Assembly (NCBI GenBank): GCA_964615935.1
Contig: CAZTTG010000100.1
Location: 1-22,857 of the forward strand
Length of the DNA stretch: 22,857 nt
Origin: CAZTTG01 sp964615935
GTDB taxonomy: Bacteria > Planctomycetota > UBA1135 > GCA-002686595
Direction: 5' to 3'
Shown: positions 16,867-22,857 of the stretch, in pieces
Position numbering within the stretch: position 1 is the first letter of the stretch
How the letters are laid out: every line of letters starts with the position of its first letter
The notes under the pieces: model-generated
Told to the model about the DNA's origin: nothing
Seen by the model: only the letters and a program-made list of their open reading frames with translations
Database searches by the model: none
Program-made: the position numbers and the translations under genes

Positions 16867-17769
16867 ATGGACGAATCCCGATCCGACGCCCCGCCCTCCC
16901 TCCACCGGCGCGACCTGCTCGCGGCCGTCGCCGGCTCGGTCGCGGCCGCGGCCCTCGCGCCCGCCGCGGCGCTGGCGCAGGAGGAGAAGCCCCACTGGAA
17001 GATGCGGCTCTCCACCTCGACGATCCAGTTCTCCTCCCTCCCGGTGGAGGACGCCTGCAAGCGCATCGCCGAGCTGGGCTTCGAGGGTGTGGACATCTGG
17101 AGCGCCCACGACGGCTGTCCTCACCTGGACGACTGCCTGAAGCGCCTGGGTCCGAAGGGGCTCTCGGAGCTCCTGGAGGAGACCGGCCTGGAGCTCTCCG
17201 CCTTCTCCACCTACCGCGGGGGCTTCGCGCGCTACGCCGAGCTCCTCGGCGGCGTCGGCGGGGGCGTGGCGGTGCAGGGCAGCGCCGGGCCCTGCGAGCC
17301 CGAGGAGCTGACCGCGCGGATGAAGGGGTTCCTGGAGGAGGCCAAGCCCCTGGTCGAGCTGGCCGAGGAGCACGACTCCTACCTGGCGATCGAGAACCAC
17401 GGCCACGCGCTGCTCGATTCGCTGGACTCCTTCAAGGCGTTCGTGGACCTGAACGACTCGCCGCGGCTGGGCATCGCGCTGGCGCCCTACCACCTGCAGG
17501 TGATCGAGGCCTCGATCCCGGAGGCGATCGAGATCTGCGGGGAGCAGCTCCTCTTCTTCTACGCCTGGCTGCACGCCTCCGACCTGAAGCAGCTCCCGGG
17601 CATCGGACCGACCGACTTCGCCCCCTGGCTCGAGGCGCTGGCCGAGATCGACTACGCCGGCCACGTCAACCCGTTCATGCACTGGCACCCCGAGCCCGAC
17701 GAGATGTCCGCGGCCCTGGCCCGCTCGATGAAGTACCTGCGCGAGCGCCGCACGCGGAAGAAGGACTGA
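16867..17769 (+). CDS. Tat-exported sugar isomerase/epimerase-like TIM-barrel protein
   Basis: This 300-residue protein belongs to the xylose isomerase-like TIM-barrel (AP_endonuc_2) superfamily. GGAG lies 6 nt before the ATG, and the start is 10 nt after the upstream stop, so the two genes are co-transcribed. The N-terminus carries H-R-R-D-L-L (13-18) and an Ala-rich hydrophobic stretch to AALAQ (38), a probable Tat signal. Barrel elements include STSTIQFSSLPVEDACKRIAELGFEGVDIW (from 49) and LAIENHGH (173-180), with E176 a likely metal ligand. The usual Asp before the P-x-H motif is Ala here (A206 in LAPYHL), and the usual last-strand Glu appears to be N268 in HVNPFMHWH, so the metal site is non-canonical. 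Relatives act as isomerases, epimerases or, next to Gfo/Idh dehydrogenases, as lyases on 3-keto-glycosides. The exact reaction is unknown. Confidence 0.85.
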   Translation: MDESRSDAPPSLHRRDLLAAVAGSVAAAALAPAAALAQEEKPHWKMRLSTSTIQFSSLPVEDACKRIAELGFEGVDIWSAHDGCPHLDDCLKRLGPKGLSELLEETGLELSAFSTYRGGFARYAELLGGVGGGVAVQGSAGPCEPEELTARMKGFLEEAKPLVELAEEHDSYLAIENHGHALLDSLDSFKAFVDLNDSPRLGIALAPYHLQVIEASIPEAIEICGEQLLFFYAWLHASDLKQLPGIGPTDFAPWLEALAEIDYAGHVNPFMHWHPEPDEMSAALARSMKYLRERRTRKKD

Positions 17770-17778
17770 GCGCGGGCT

Positions 17779-19770
17779 CTACTCCGCGGAGGGCCACAGC
17801 CGCAGCATGGCGGCGCCGTGGCGGCCGACGGGGGTCTCGAAGGAGCCCTCGTACCGGCCGACATCCTCCTGCCGCCACAGGTCGCGCACGCGCTGCGGGC
17901 CTTGGAGACCGATCTCCTCCCAGGAGAGCGCCATGTTGCGCTCGAGCTCGCCCAGGTTGAAGAGGCCCACGGCCTTGGAGCCGTCCTCCATGTCCTTGGC
18001 CAGGACCAGCACCTCGTCGGTCTGCCGGACGATCACCGCCTGCTGCCCGAGGGGATCCTGATCCACCTCGATCACCTCGTGGTTGCACAGCACGTTGAGG
18101 GTGAAGGCGTCGAGCTTCGCCATGTCCCCGCTGAAGATCAGCGGCGCGGCCATGAGGCACCACATGGACATGTAGGCGTACTGCTCGGTGGGGGTGAGGG
18201 TGGTCTCGAGGCCCTCGCCCATCTCGTGGGCGCTGCCCACCCAGCCGATCAGGATGTAGTCGGGGTCGTTCCACTCGCCCGGCCGGGCGTGCTCCCAGTG
18301 CCGCGCGTTGCTGAGGCCGATGCGGAAGAAGCCCGGCAGGAGGTCGCCGCGCTCGAGCCCCAGGTCGCCGGTGGTCCGCCAGCAGTGGCCGCCGACGTCC
18401 CCGCCCCACTCCCAGACCTCGCCCATTCCGTACTGGCACAGGTTGAGGACGATGTCGCGGTCCTGCTGCCGCAGGAGGGCGCTCATCAGCCGGTAGGGCC
18501 GCTGCAGGCGATCGCGCCCCTCGCCCTCGGCCACCCCTCCAAAGGAACACCAGTCGTACTTGAGGAAGTCGAAGCCCCACTGCGCGAACTGGCGGGCGTC
18601 GATTTCCTCGTGCTGGTGCGCGCCGACGTAGCCGGCGCAGGTCCACGGACCGGGAGAGGTGTACAGCCCGGCCTTGAGGCCCCGGGCGTGGATGTGGTCC
18701 ACCATGCCCCGGATGTCGGGGAACCTGGAGTTGCACAGCAGCGCGCCGTCACGGTCCCGGTAGGGCTCATCGCCCCGCTCCTTCATCCAGCAGTCGTCGA
18801 TGTTGACGTACTGGTAACCGAAGTCGGCCATGCCCGAGTCGATCATGACGTCGGCCGCGGCGCGCATGTCGGCCTCGGTGATCCGGTTGTAGTGGATGTA
18901 CCAGCTGTTCCACCCCATCGGCGGGGTGAGCGCCAGCGTCTCGCCCACCGCGATGCGCAGCTCGCGCCGGTCGCCACCGTGGCGGCTCTCGGCCGAGAGC
19001 TCGACGCGGTGGGTGCGATGGGCGCGGTCCTCGATCGCGCCCGTGAGGATGCCGGTCGCCGGGTCCAGGACGAGCCCCGCCGGCAGCCCGCGCGCCGCGA
19101 AGCTCATGGGCCGCTCGCCGGTGGCGGGGATGCGGTACAGGAAGGGAGATCCCGGGCGGACGCCGAGGATGCGCGGCCCGTTGATGCGCGGCCTGGCCGG
19201 CGGCGGGGGGGTCAGGAGCACCGGCTCCTCGCGCGGCGCGGGAACGATCGTCGGATCGGCTCCACCGGCTGTGAAGCGGGCCTCGGCCCAGTCGGCGTGG
19301 TCGTGGTCCCTGCCGTCCCTGGCGTCGGTCATGACCAGCACCAGCATGCGCAGCCCGTCGAGGTCCAGGTCGATGCTCTTCGGGGCATCGCCGCCCCGCA
19401 AGACGCCGCTGTCGTGAAGCAGCGAGCCGTCCCCGAAGGCCCGGAAGACCACGCTGCCCCGTCCCTCGGTCTCGTCGTCCACGCCCACCAGGGCGTGGAA
19501 GCCCTGGACGCGCCCGTCCAGCTCCAGGCGGATCACGCCCGGGGCGTGGGACCCCAGGCCGCGCTCGAACGTGCGTCCGCCCAGGATCATGGGCTTGCCC
19601 TCGACCGAGCGATCGGCCTGCGGCTCGCCCCAGCCCTGGATGACGCTGGTCGCGTCCAGCTCGGAGAGCCAGACCGTGCGGCCTCCTTCCTGGCCGAGGG
19701 TCGAAGCGGCGAGTGAGCCGAGGACCAGCAGGGTCGCCGTCAGCCGGCGAAGAGCGCTCGATCGAAGCAT
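17779..19770 (-). CDS. Secreted NPCBM-GH27 alpha-galactosidase-like enzyme
   Basis: This 663-residue protein probably releases terminal alpha-galactosyl (or related) residues. The ATG at 19770 follows AGAAGGAGA with 5 nt spacing and starts a signal peptide (about 1-26). An NPCBM-type domain covers about 32-168 (LGSHAPGVIRLELDG), a putative-Ig (He_PIG-like) domain about 196-280 (GLPAGLVLDPATGILTGAIED), and the GH27 barrel about 281-560 (TPPMGWNSWYIHY, YVNIDDCW). The nucleophile is D406 in KYDWC and the acid/base is D469 in RTTGD, both in canonical context. A C-terminal beta-sandwich finishes the protein, as usual in GH27. It lies 18 nt downstream of the SSS symporter gene and converges with the TIM-barrel gene with 9 nt between stops. 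The stop is TAG. The family is secure; the linkage and sugar specificity are inferred. Confidence 0.9.
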   Translation of the reverse strand: MLRSSALRRLTATLLVLGSLAASTLGQEGGRTVWLSELDATSVIQGWGEPQADRSVEGKPMILGGRTFERGLGSHAPGVIRLELDGRVQGFHALVGVDDETEGRGSVVFRAFGDGSLLHDSGVLRGGDAPKSIDLDLDGLRMLVLVMTDARDGRDHDHADWAEARFTAGGADPTIVPAPREEPVLLTPPPPARPRINGPRILGVRPGSPFLYRIPATGERPMSFAARGLPAGLVLDPATGILTGAIEDRAHRTHRVELSAESRHGGDRRELRIAVGETLALTPPMGWNSWYIHYNRITEADMRAAADVMIDSGMADFGYQYVNIDDCWMKERGDEPYRDRDGALLCNSRFPDIRGMVDHIHARGLKAGLYTSPGPWTCAGYVGAHQHEEIDARQFAQWGFDFLKYDWCSFGGVAEGEGRDRLQRPYRLMSALLRQQDRDIVLNLCQYGMGEVWEWGGDVGGHCWRTTGDLGLERGDLLPGFFRIGLSNARHWEHARPGEWNDPDYILIGWVGSAHEMGEGLETTLTPTEQYAYMSMWCLMAAPLIFSGDMAKLDAFTLNVLCNHEVIEVDQDPLGQQAVIVRQTDEVLVLAKDMEDGSKAVGLFNLGELERNMALSWEEIGLQGPQRVRDLWRQEDVGRYEGSFETPVGRHGAAMLRLWPSAE

Positions 19771-19788
19771 CCGGATCTCCTTCTGCGA

Positions 19789-21321
19789 CTACCAGAAGAC
19801 GGCGTAGAACACGGCCACGCCGGCGATGACCAGGGCCCCCGCCCATCGGACCGCCGGCTCGGTGGAGACGTCCATGTCCTCTCGGACGGGCAGCTTCCGG
19901 GGCCGCTCCAGGGGCCACCTGAGCGTGATGATCACCATGATCAGGACGACCAGCAGGAAGGTGATCGCGACCTGGATCAGGAAGTGCAGATCACCGGCGT
20001 AGCGCTGGAAGGCCCAGTAGAAGAGCGGGCCCGACACCATGGCGGCCACGCCCGCGGCTCCCGGAGCCCGCTCGACCAGCATGCCGAACAGGAAGGCCGC
20101 CACCACGCCGGGCCAGATGTAGCCCTGGTACTGCTGGATGTACTTGAAGACGCCCCCGAACTCCGGATCGTCCAGAGCCGGCGCCAGGGCGCAGCCCACC
20201 AGCACGAAGGCGATGGTCAAGGCGCGACCCAGGAGCACCAGTCGCTGCTGCGAGGCTCCGCGGTCGATCAGGCGGTGGTACACGTCCATGGTGAAGACGG
20301 TCGAGGCCGAGTTCAGCATGGAGGCCAGGGAGCTGACCACCGCCCCCGCGATGGCGGCGAACATGAAGCCCCTCAGTCCGGTGGGGACGAGGCTCTTGAT
20401 CAGCATCGGAAAGGCCTCGTCGGCCAGGTCCATCTGCCCGCCGTAGAGCTGGTGGGCCATGATCCCGGGCATGACGATGGCGAAGGGCACCAGGAGCCAC
20501 AGCGCTCCGGCGAAGATCATTCCGAGCTGCCCGTCCCGCAGCGTCCGGGCGGCCAGGTTGCGCTGGACGATGAACTGGTTCAGACCGCAGTAGTACACCA
20601 TCACGATCCACATGCCCGAGAGCACGCCGGTCCACGGCAGCTCGGGGTGATCGGCGGGCAGCACCATGTGCAAGCGGTCCGCGTTGAGCTCCGAGAACCG
20701 CTCCCATCCGCCGCAGGCCTCGAGCCCCAGCCAGAAGGTGACCAGACCGCCCAGGAGCAGGCCCAGCCCCTGGAGCAGGTCGGCCCAGGCCACCGCCTTG
20801 AGTCCGCCCCAGGAGGTGTAGACCGCCGCGATGGCGCCGATGATCCACACCCCCTGCTGCAGCGGGACGCCGAAGATGGTCCGCAGGGCCAGGCCGCCCG
20901 AGTACAGGACCGCCGTGAGCAGGACGGCGACGTAGATGACGACGGTGATCAGGGCCATGATGGCCCGGGCCGCCGGGTTGTAGCGGTACTCCAGGTACTC
21001 GGGCATGGTGTAGATGCCCGCCCGCAGGAAGCGCGGGAGCAGGGTGAAGGCGATGAGGACGATGCCCACCGTGCCTGCGAGCTGCCAGTTGCTGACCGCC
21101 AGCCCCACGGAGCCGGCGCCCTGGCCGGCCATGCCCACGAGCTGCTCGGTGGAGATGTTGGCGGCCACGATCGAGATGCCGATCAGCCACCAGGTGAGCC
21201 CGCGGCCGGCCAGGAAGTAGCCCTCGCTGTCCACCTTCCGGCGGCTCTTGTAGAGGCTGAGGCCCACCACCAGCGCGAAGAAGCCGAGGAAGAAGGCCAC
21301 GTCGATCGGGCTCAGCTCCAC
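19789..21321 (-). CDS. Sodium/solute symporter (SSS family)
   Basis: This 510-residue inner-membrane transporter should couple sodium import to uptake of a sugar or related solute. The start is GTG at 21321, preceded by AAGGGGGG about 5 nt upstream; the first helix (about 6-24) then begins normally. The family pattern is clear: STEQLVGMAGQGAG in TM1 (57-70), TMPEYLEYRY (105-114), YTSWGGLKAVAWADLLQG (168-185), GLNQFIVQRNLAART (246-260), which matches the SGLT NQ..VQR.LAA signature, and SSLASMLNSAST (330-341) with the Ser residues of the Na2 site. About 13-14 hydrophobic segments can be counted, ending with one at about 492-509. It is the first gene of a two-gene operon with the GH27 enzyme, which suggests uptake of the released hexose. 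The stop is TAG. Confidence 0.92.
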   Translation of the reverse strand: MELSPIDVAFFLGFFALVVGLSLYKSRRKVDSEGYFLAGRGLTWWLIGISIVAANISTEQLVGMAGQGAGSVGLAVSNWQLAGTVGIVLIAFTLLPRFLRAGIYTMPEYLEYRYNPAARAIMALITVVIYVAVLLTAVLYSGGLALRTIFGVPLQQGVWIIGAIAAVYTSWGGLKAVAWADLLQGLGLLLGGLVTFWLGLEACGGWERFSELNADRLHMVLPADHPELPWTGVLSGMWIVMVYYCGLNQFIVQRNLAARTLRDGQLGMIFAGALWLLVPFAIVMPGIMAHQLYGGQMDLADEAFPMLIKSLVPTGLRGFMFAAIAGAVVSSLASMLNSASTVFTMDVYHRLIDRGASQQRLVLLGRALTIAFVLVGCALAPALDDPEFGGVFKYIQQYQGYIWPGVVAAFLFGMLVERAPGAAGVAAMVSGPLFYWAFQRYAGDLHFLIQVAITFLLVVLIMVIITLRWPLERPRKLPVREDMDVSTEPAVRWAGALVIAGVAVFYAVFW

Positions 21322-21412
21322 GGACGCCCCCCTTCGCTTGCGCTTGTGGGTATCATGGCTGCCTCATGGTGGGCCGCAGTTGTACAGGATCGCGGGAAGG
21401 GGATCGAGTCCG
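21322..21412. promoter_or_regulatory. Divergent intergenic region, symporter and sulfatase-like gene
   Basis: These 91 nt separate the GTG start of the symporter from the candidate ATG (21413) of the sulfatase-like gene. On the plus strand TATCAT at 21351-21356 could be a -10 box, but no matching -35 is evident. A direct repeat CATGG occurs at 21354 and 21365. Nothing firmer can be said. Confidence 0.25.
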
Positions 21413-22785
21413 ATGACGGCACGCGTTGACTCCGCTCGGGCGGAGGGGGAAGCGTTCGCCCCGATCGCCGCACCTGGCTGGCCCTGGCGCTGATCCTGAC
21501 CTCGACCGCCTGCGGGCCCTCCGAGCCGCCGCCGCCCAACCTGGTGCTGATCACCATCGATACCCTGCGGGCCGACAACCTCGGCTGCTACGGCTACCCG
21601 GCGGCCCGGACGCCCAACATCGACCGCTTCGCGACCACGGGGGTGCGCTTCGATCAGGCCACCACGGTCAGCAACAACACCCTGCCGTCCCACGCGGCCA
21701 TGCTGCTCGGCAAGCACCCGCACGACTTCGGCATCCCCCGCAAGGGCTACCGACTGCCCGGCGATCCGCCCACGCTGACCACGATCCTGAGGTCGCGGGG
21801 CTACCGCACCGCCGCCTTCATCAGCGCCACCGCCCTGGAGTCCGCGGTGGGACTGGATCGGGGCTTCGAGCTCTTCGACGAGGAGTTCGACGTCCAGGAG
21901 ATCGACCAGCACCAGCGCCGGGCGCCGGCCACCACGCGCGCCGTCATCGAGTGGCTCGAGGCGCGCCGAGGGGCGCCCTACTTCCTGTGGGTGCACTACT
22001 TCGATCCGCACTATCCCTACACGCCCCCCGGGCCCTACGACGAGCTGTTCTACCCGGAGTACGAGGGGCCGGCCGACGGCTCGATCCCCTACGTGTGCGG
22101 GGTGGCGGGGGTGAAGGGCTTCCCCAAGCTGGAGACGACCCCCGCGGACCTGCGCCAGCTGGTGGCCCTCTACGACGGCGAGATCGCCTTCCTGGACGCC
22201 TCCCTGGGAGAGCCGTTCGAGGTCCTGGACGCGCCCGAGCACCGCGAGCGGACCCTGGTGATCCTCACCGCCGACCACGGCGAGAGCCTCACCGAGCACG
22301 AGTACTACTTCGACCACGGTGAGCTCACCTACCAGCCCAGCATGAACGTCCCGCTGATCGTCCGTCCGCCGGGCCCCCGGCCGGAAGGCGCTCCGATCGG
22401 CGTGCCCGAGCCGGTGCAGACCATCGACGTCTTCACCACCGCCCTCGCCTGGCTCGGCGGCCCCTCCTTCGGCGAGAGCTGCCGGCCCTGGACCATCGAG
22501 GAGCGCTACGCCGGCCGCTGGCCGAACCTCGGCAAGGGGCAGTTCGTGCTGGACTAGCCCTGGAAGCTGATCCTCACGCCCCACCTGGAGAAGGTCGAGC
22601 TCTACCGGCTGGACCGGGATCCCGGCGAGCTGATGAACGTCGCCGACCGGCATCCCGAGGAGGTCGGCCGCCTGGTCGATCTGCTGCAGGAGTGGCGCCG
22701 ACAGGCGCAGGCGTCGGCCTCCGAGCAGGACCTCGAGAACATGGACCGGCTGCGGAGCCTGGGCTATCTGGGGGAGGACGGCTAA
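21413..22785 (+). pseudogene. Sulfatase-like lipoprotein (alkaline phosphatase superfamily), interrupted
   Basis: The main open part (about 21430-22557) encodes a sulfatase/phosphodiesterase-like enzyme: LITIDTLRADNLGCYGY (metal Asp), TLPSHAAMLLG (nucleophile region), HYFDPHYPY and TADHGESLTEH (metal Asp and His). Two lesions are visible. A TAG at 22555-22557 stops the frame, yet the same frame continues to TAA at 22783-22785 with a normal sulfatase C-terminus (WKLILTPHLEKVELYRLDRDPGE, LRSLGYLGEDG). At the 5' end the frame encodes a lipoprotein-like signal (RRTWLALALILTSTACG, Cys at 21511) but has no ATG, GTG or TTG before the upstream TGA (21427). The ATG at 21413 is in another frame, and one more G in the run at 21445-21449 would join them. 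A Thr (21679-21681) sits where classical sulfatases have the formylglycine Cys/Ser. TAG ends two neighbouring genes, so recoding is unlikely. The gene is either decaying or carries sequence errors. Confidence 0.75.
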
Positions 22786-22786
22786 C

Positions 22787-22799
22787 GGGGCTTCGCCCC
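22787..22799 (+). terminator. Small hairpin just after the sulfatase-like gene
   Basis: GGGGC/GCCCC with a TTC loop begins 1 nt after the TAA at 22783-22785. The short, very GC-rich stem right after the stop suits a terminator hairpin, but no T-tract follows. Confidence 0.4.
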
Positions 22800-22831
22800 A
22801 GCCCGACCAGGCGTGCCGGGGAATCCTCGTC

Positions 22832-22857
22832 GGCGCGCCTGCTCCGCAGGCGGCGCC
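22832..22857. terminator. Strong hairpin at the right edge
   Basis: An 11-bp inverted repeat (arms 22832-22842 and 22846-22857, one bulged C, TCC loop) ends exactly at the window edge, so its full extent is unknown. It may be a second terminator for the sulfatase-like gene, a terminator for a converging gene outside the window, or part of a dispersed palindromic repeat. Confidence 0.4.

Noticed and set aside
17818..19716. Plus-strand open frame of 632 codons opposite the GH27 gene
   Set aside because: Low-complexity shadow of the GH27 gene, whose canonical KYDWC and RTTGD motifs are on the minus strand.
22555..22557. Amber codon as a programmed recoding site (pyrrolysine or TAG reassignment)
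   Set aside because: TAG is the natural stop of the neighbouring symporter and GH27 genes, and no pyrrolysine genes or recoding structure were seen. Mutation or sequence error is simpler.

Overview
The window is GC-rich and densely coded. It looks like a chromosomal segment from a free-living, glycan-degrading bacterium, most likely a planctomycete. That assignment is inferred from gene content: Tat-exported Gfo/Idh/MocA and sugar-isomerase-like proteins, several secreted glycoside hydrolases, a sulfatase-like enzyme, and two large secreted proteins whose C-terminal or glycine-rich architecture I associate with Planctomycetota. No rRNA, tRNA or other phylogenetic marker is present to confirm it. 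I saw no insertion sequence, phage gene or CRISPR array.

Left part (1-8265). A secreted beta-propeller-like protein (264-1406, minus) ends at a strong 13-bp hairpin. Divergent from it is a two-gene operon (1534-4958, plus) for a molybdenum-bis-MGD oxidoreductase of the DMSO reductase superfamily. Its catalytic subunit has no export signal and a probable Cys molybdenum ligand. The second gene fuses the four-cluster ferredoxin subunit to the membrane anchor. This operon converges, with 10 nt between stops, on a gene for a 1098-residue exported glycine-rich surface protein (4969-8265, minus).

Middle (8266-15313). A 491-nt non-coding stretch unusually rich in inverted repeats separates the surface-protein gene from two tandem secreted GH2 glycoside hydrolases (8757-12020 and 12041-15313, minus, 20 nt apart). 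They are diverged paralogues, and only the downstream one carries a C-terminal F5/8 (discoidin-like) domain.

Right part (15314-22857). Divergent from the GH2 pair is a plus-strand operon of a Tat-signal Gfo/Idh/MocA dehydrogenase and a Tat-signal sugar isomerase/epimerase-like TIM barrel. It converges, with 9 nt between stops, on a minus-strand operon of a sodium/solute symporter (19789-21321) and an NPCBM-GH27 alpha-galactosidase-like enzyme (17779-19770). The last gene (21413-22785) is a sulfatase-like lipoprotein of the alkaline phosphatase superfamily. As given, it is broken by an in-frame amber codon and apparently by a one-base slip near its start.

Working model (inference): 8757-21321 forms a compact glycan-use locus. 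GH2 and GH27 enzymes trim the glycan outside the cytoplasm. The exported dehydrogenase/TIM-barrel pair may cleave glycosides by an oxidation-elimination (3-keto-glycoside) route instead of hydrolysis. The SSS symporter would import the released sugar.
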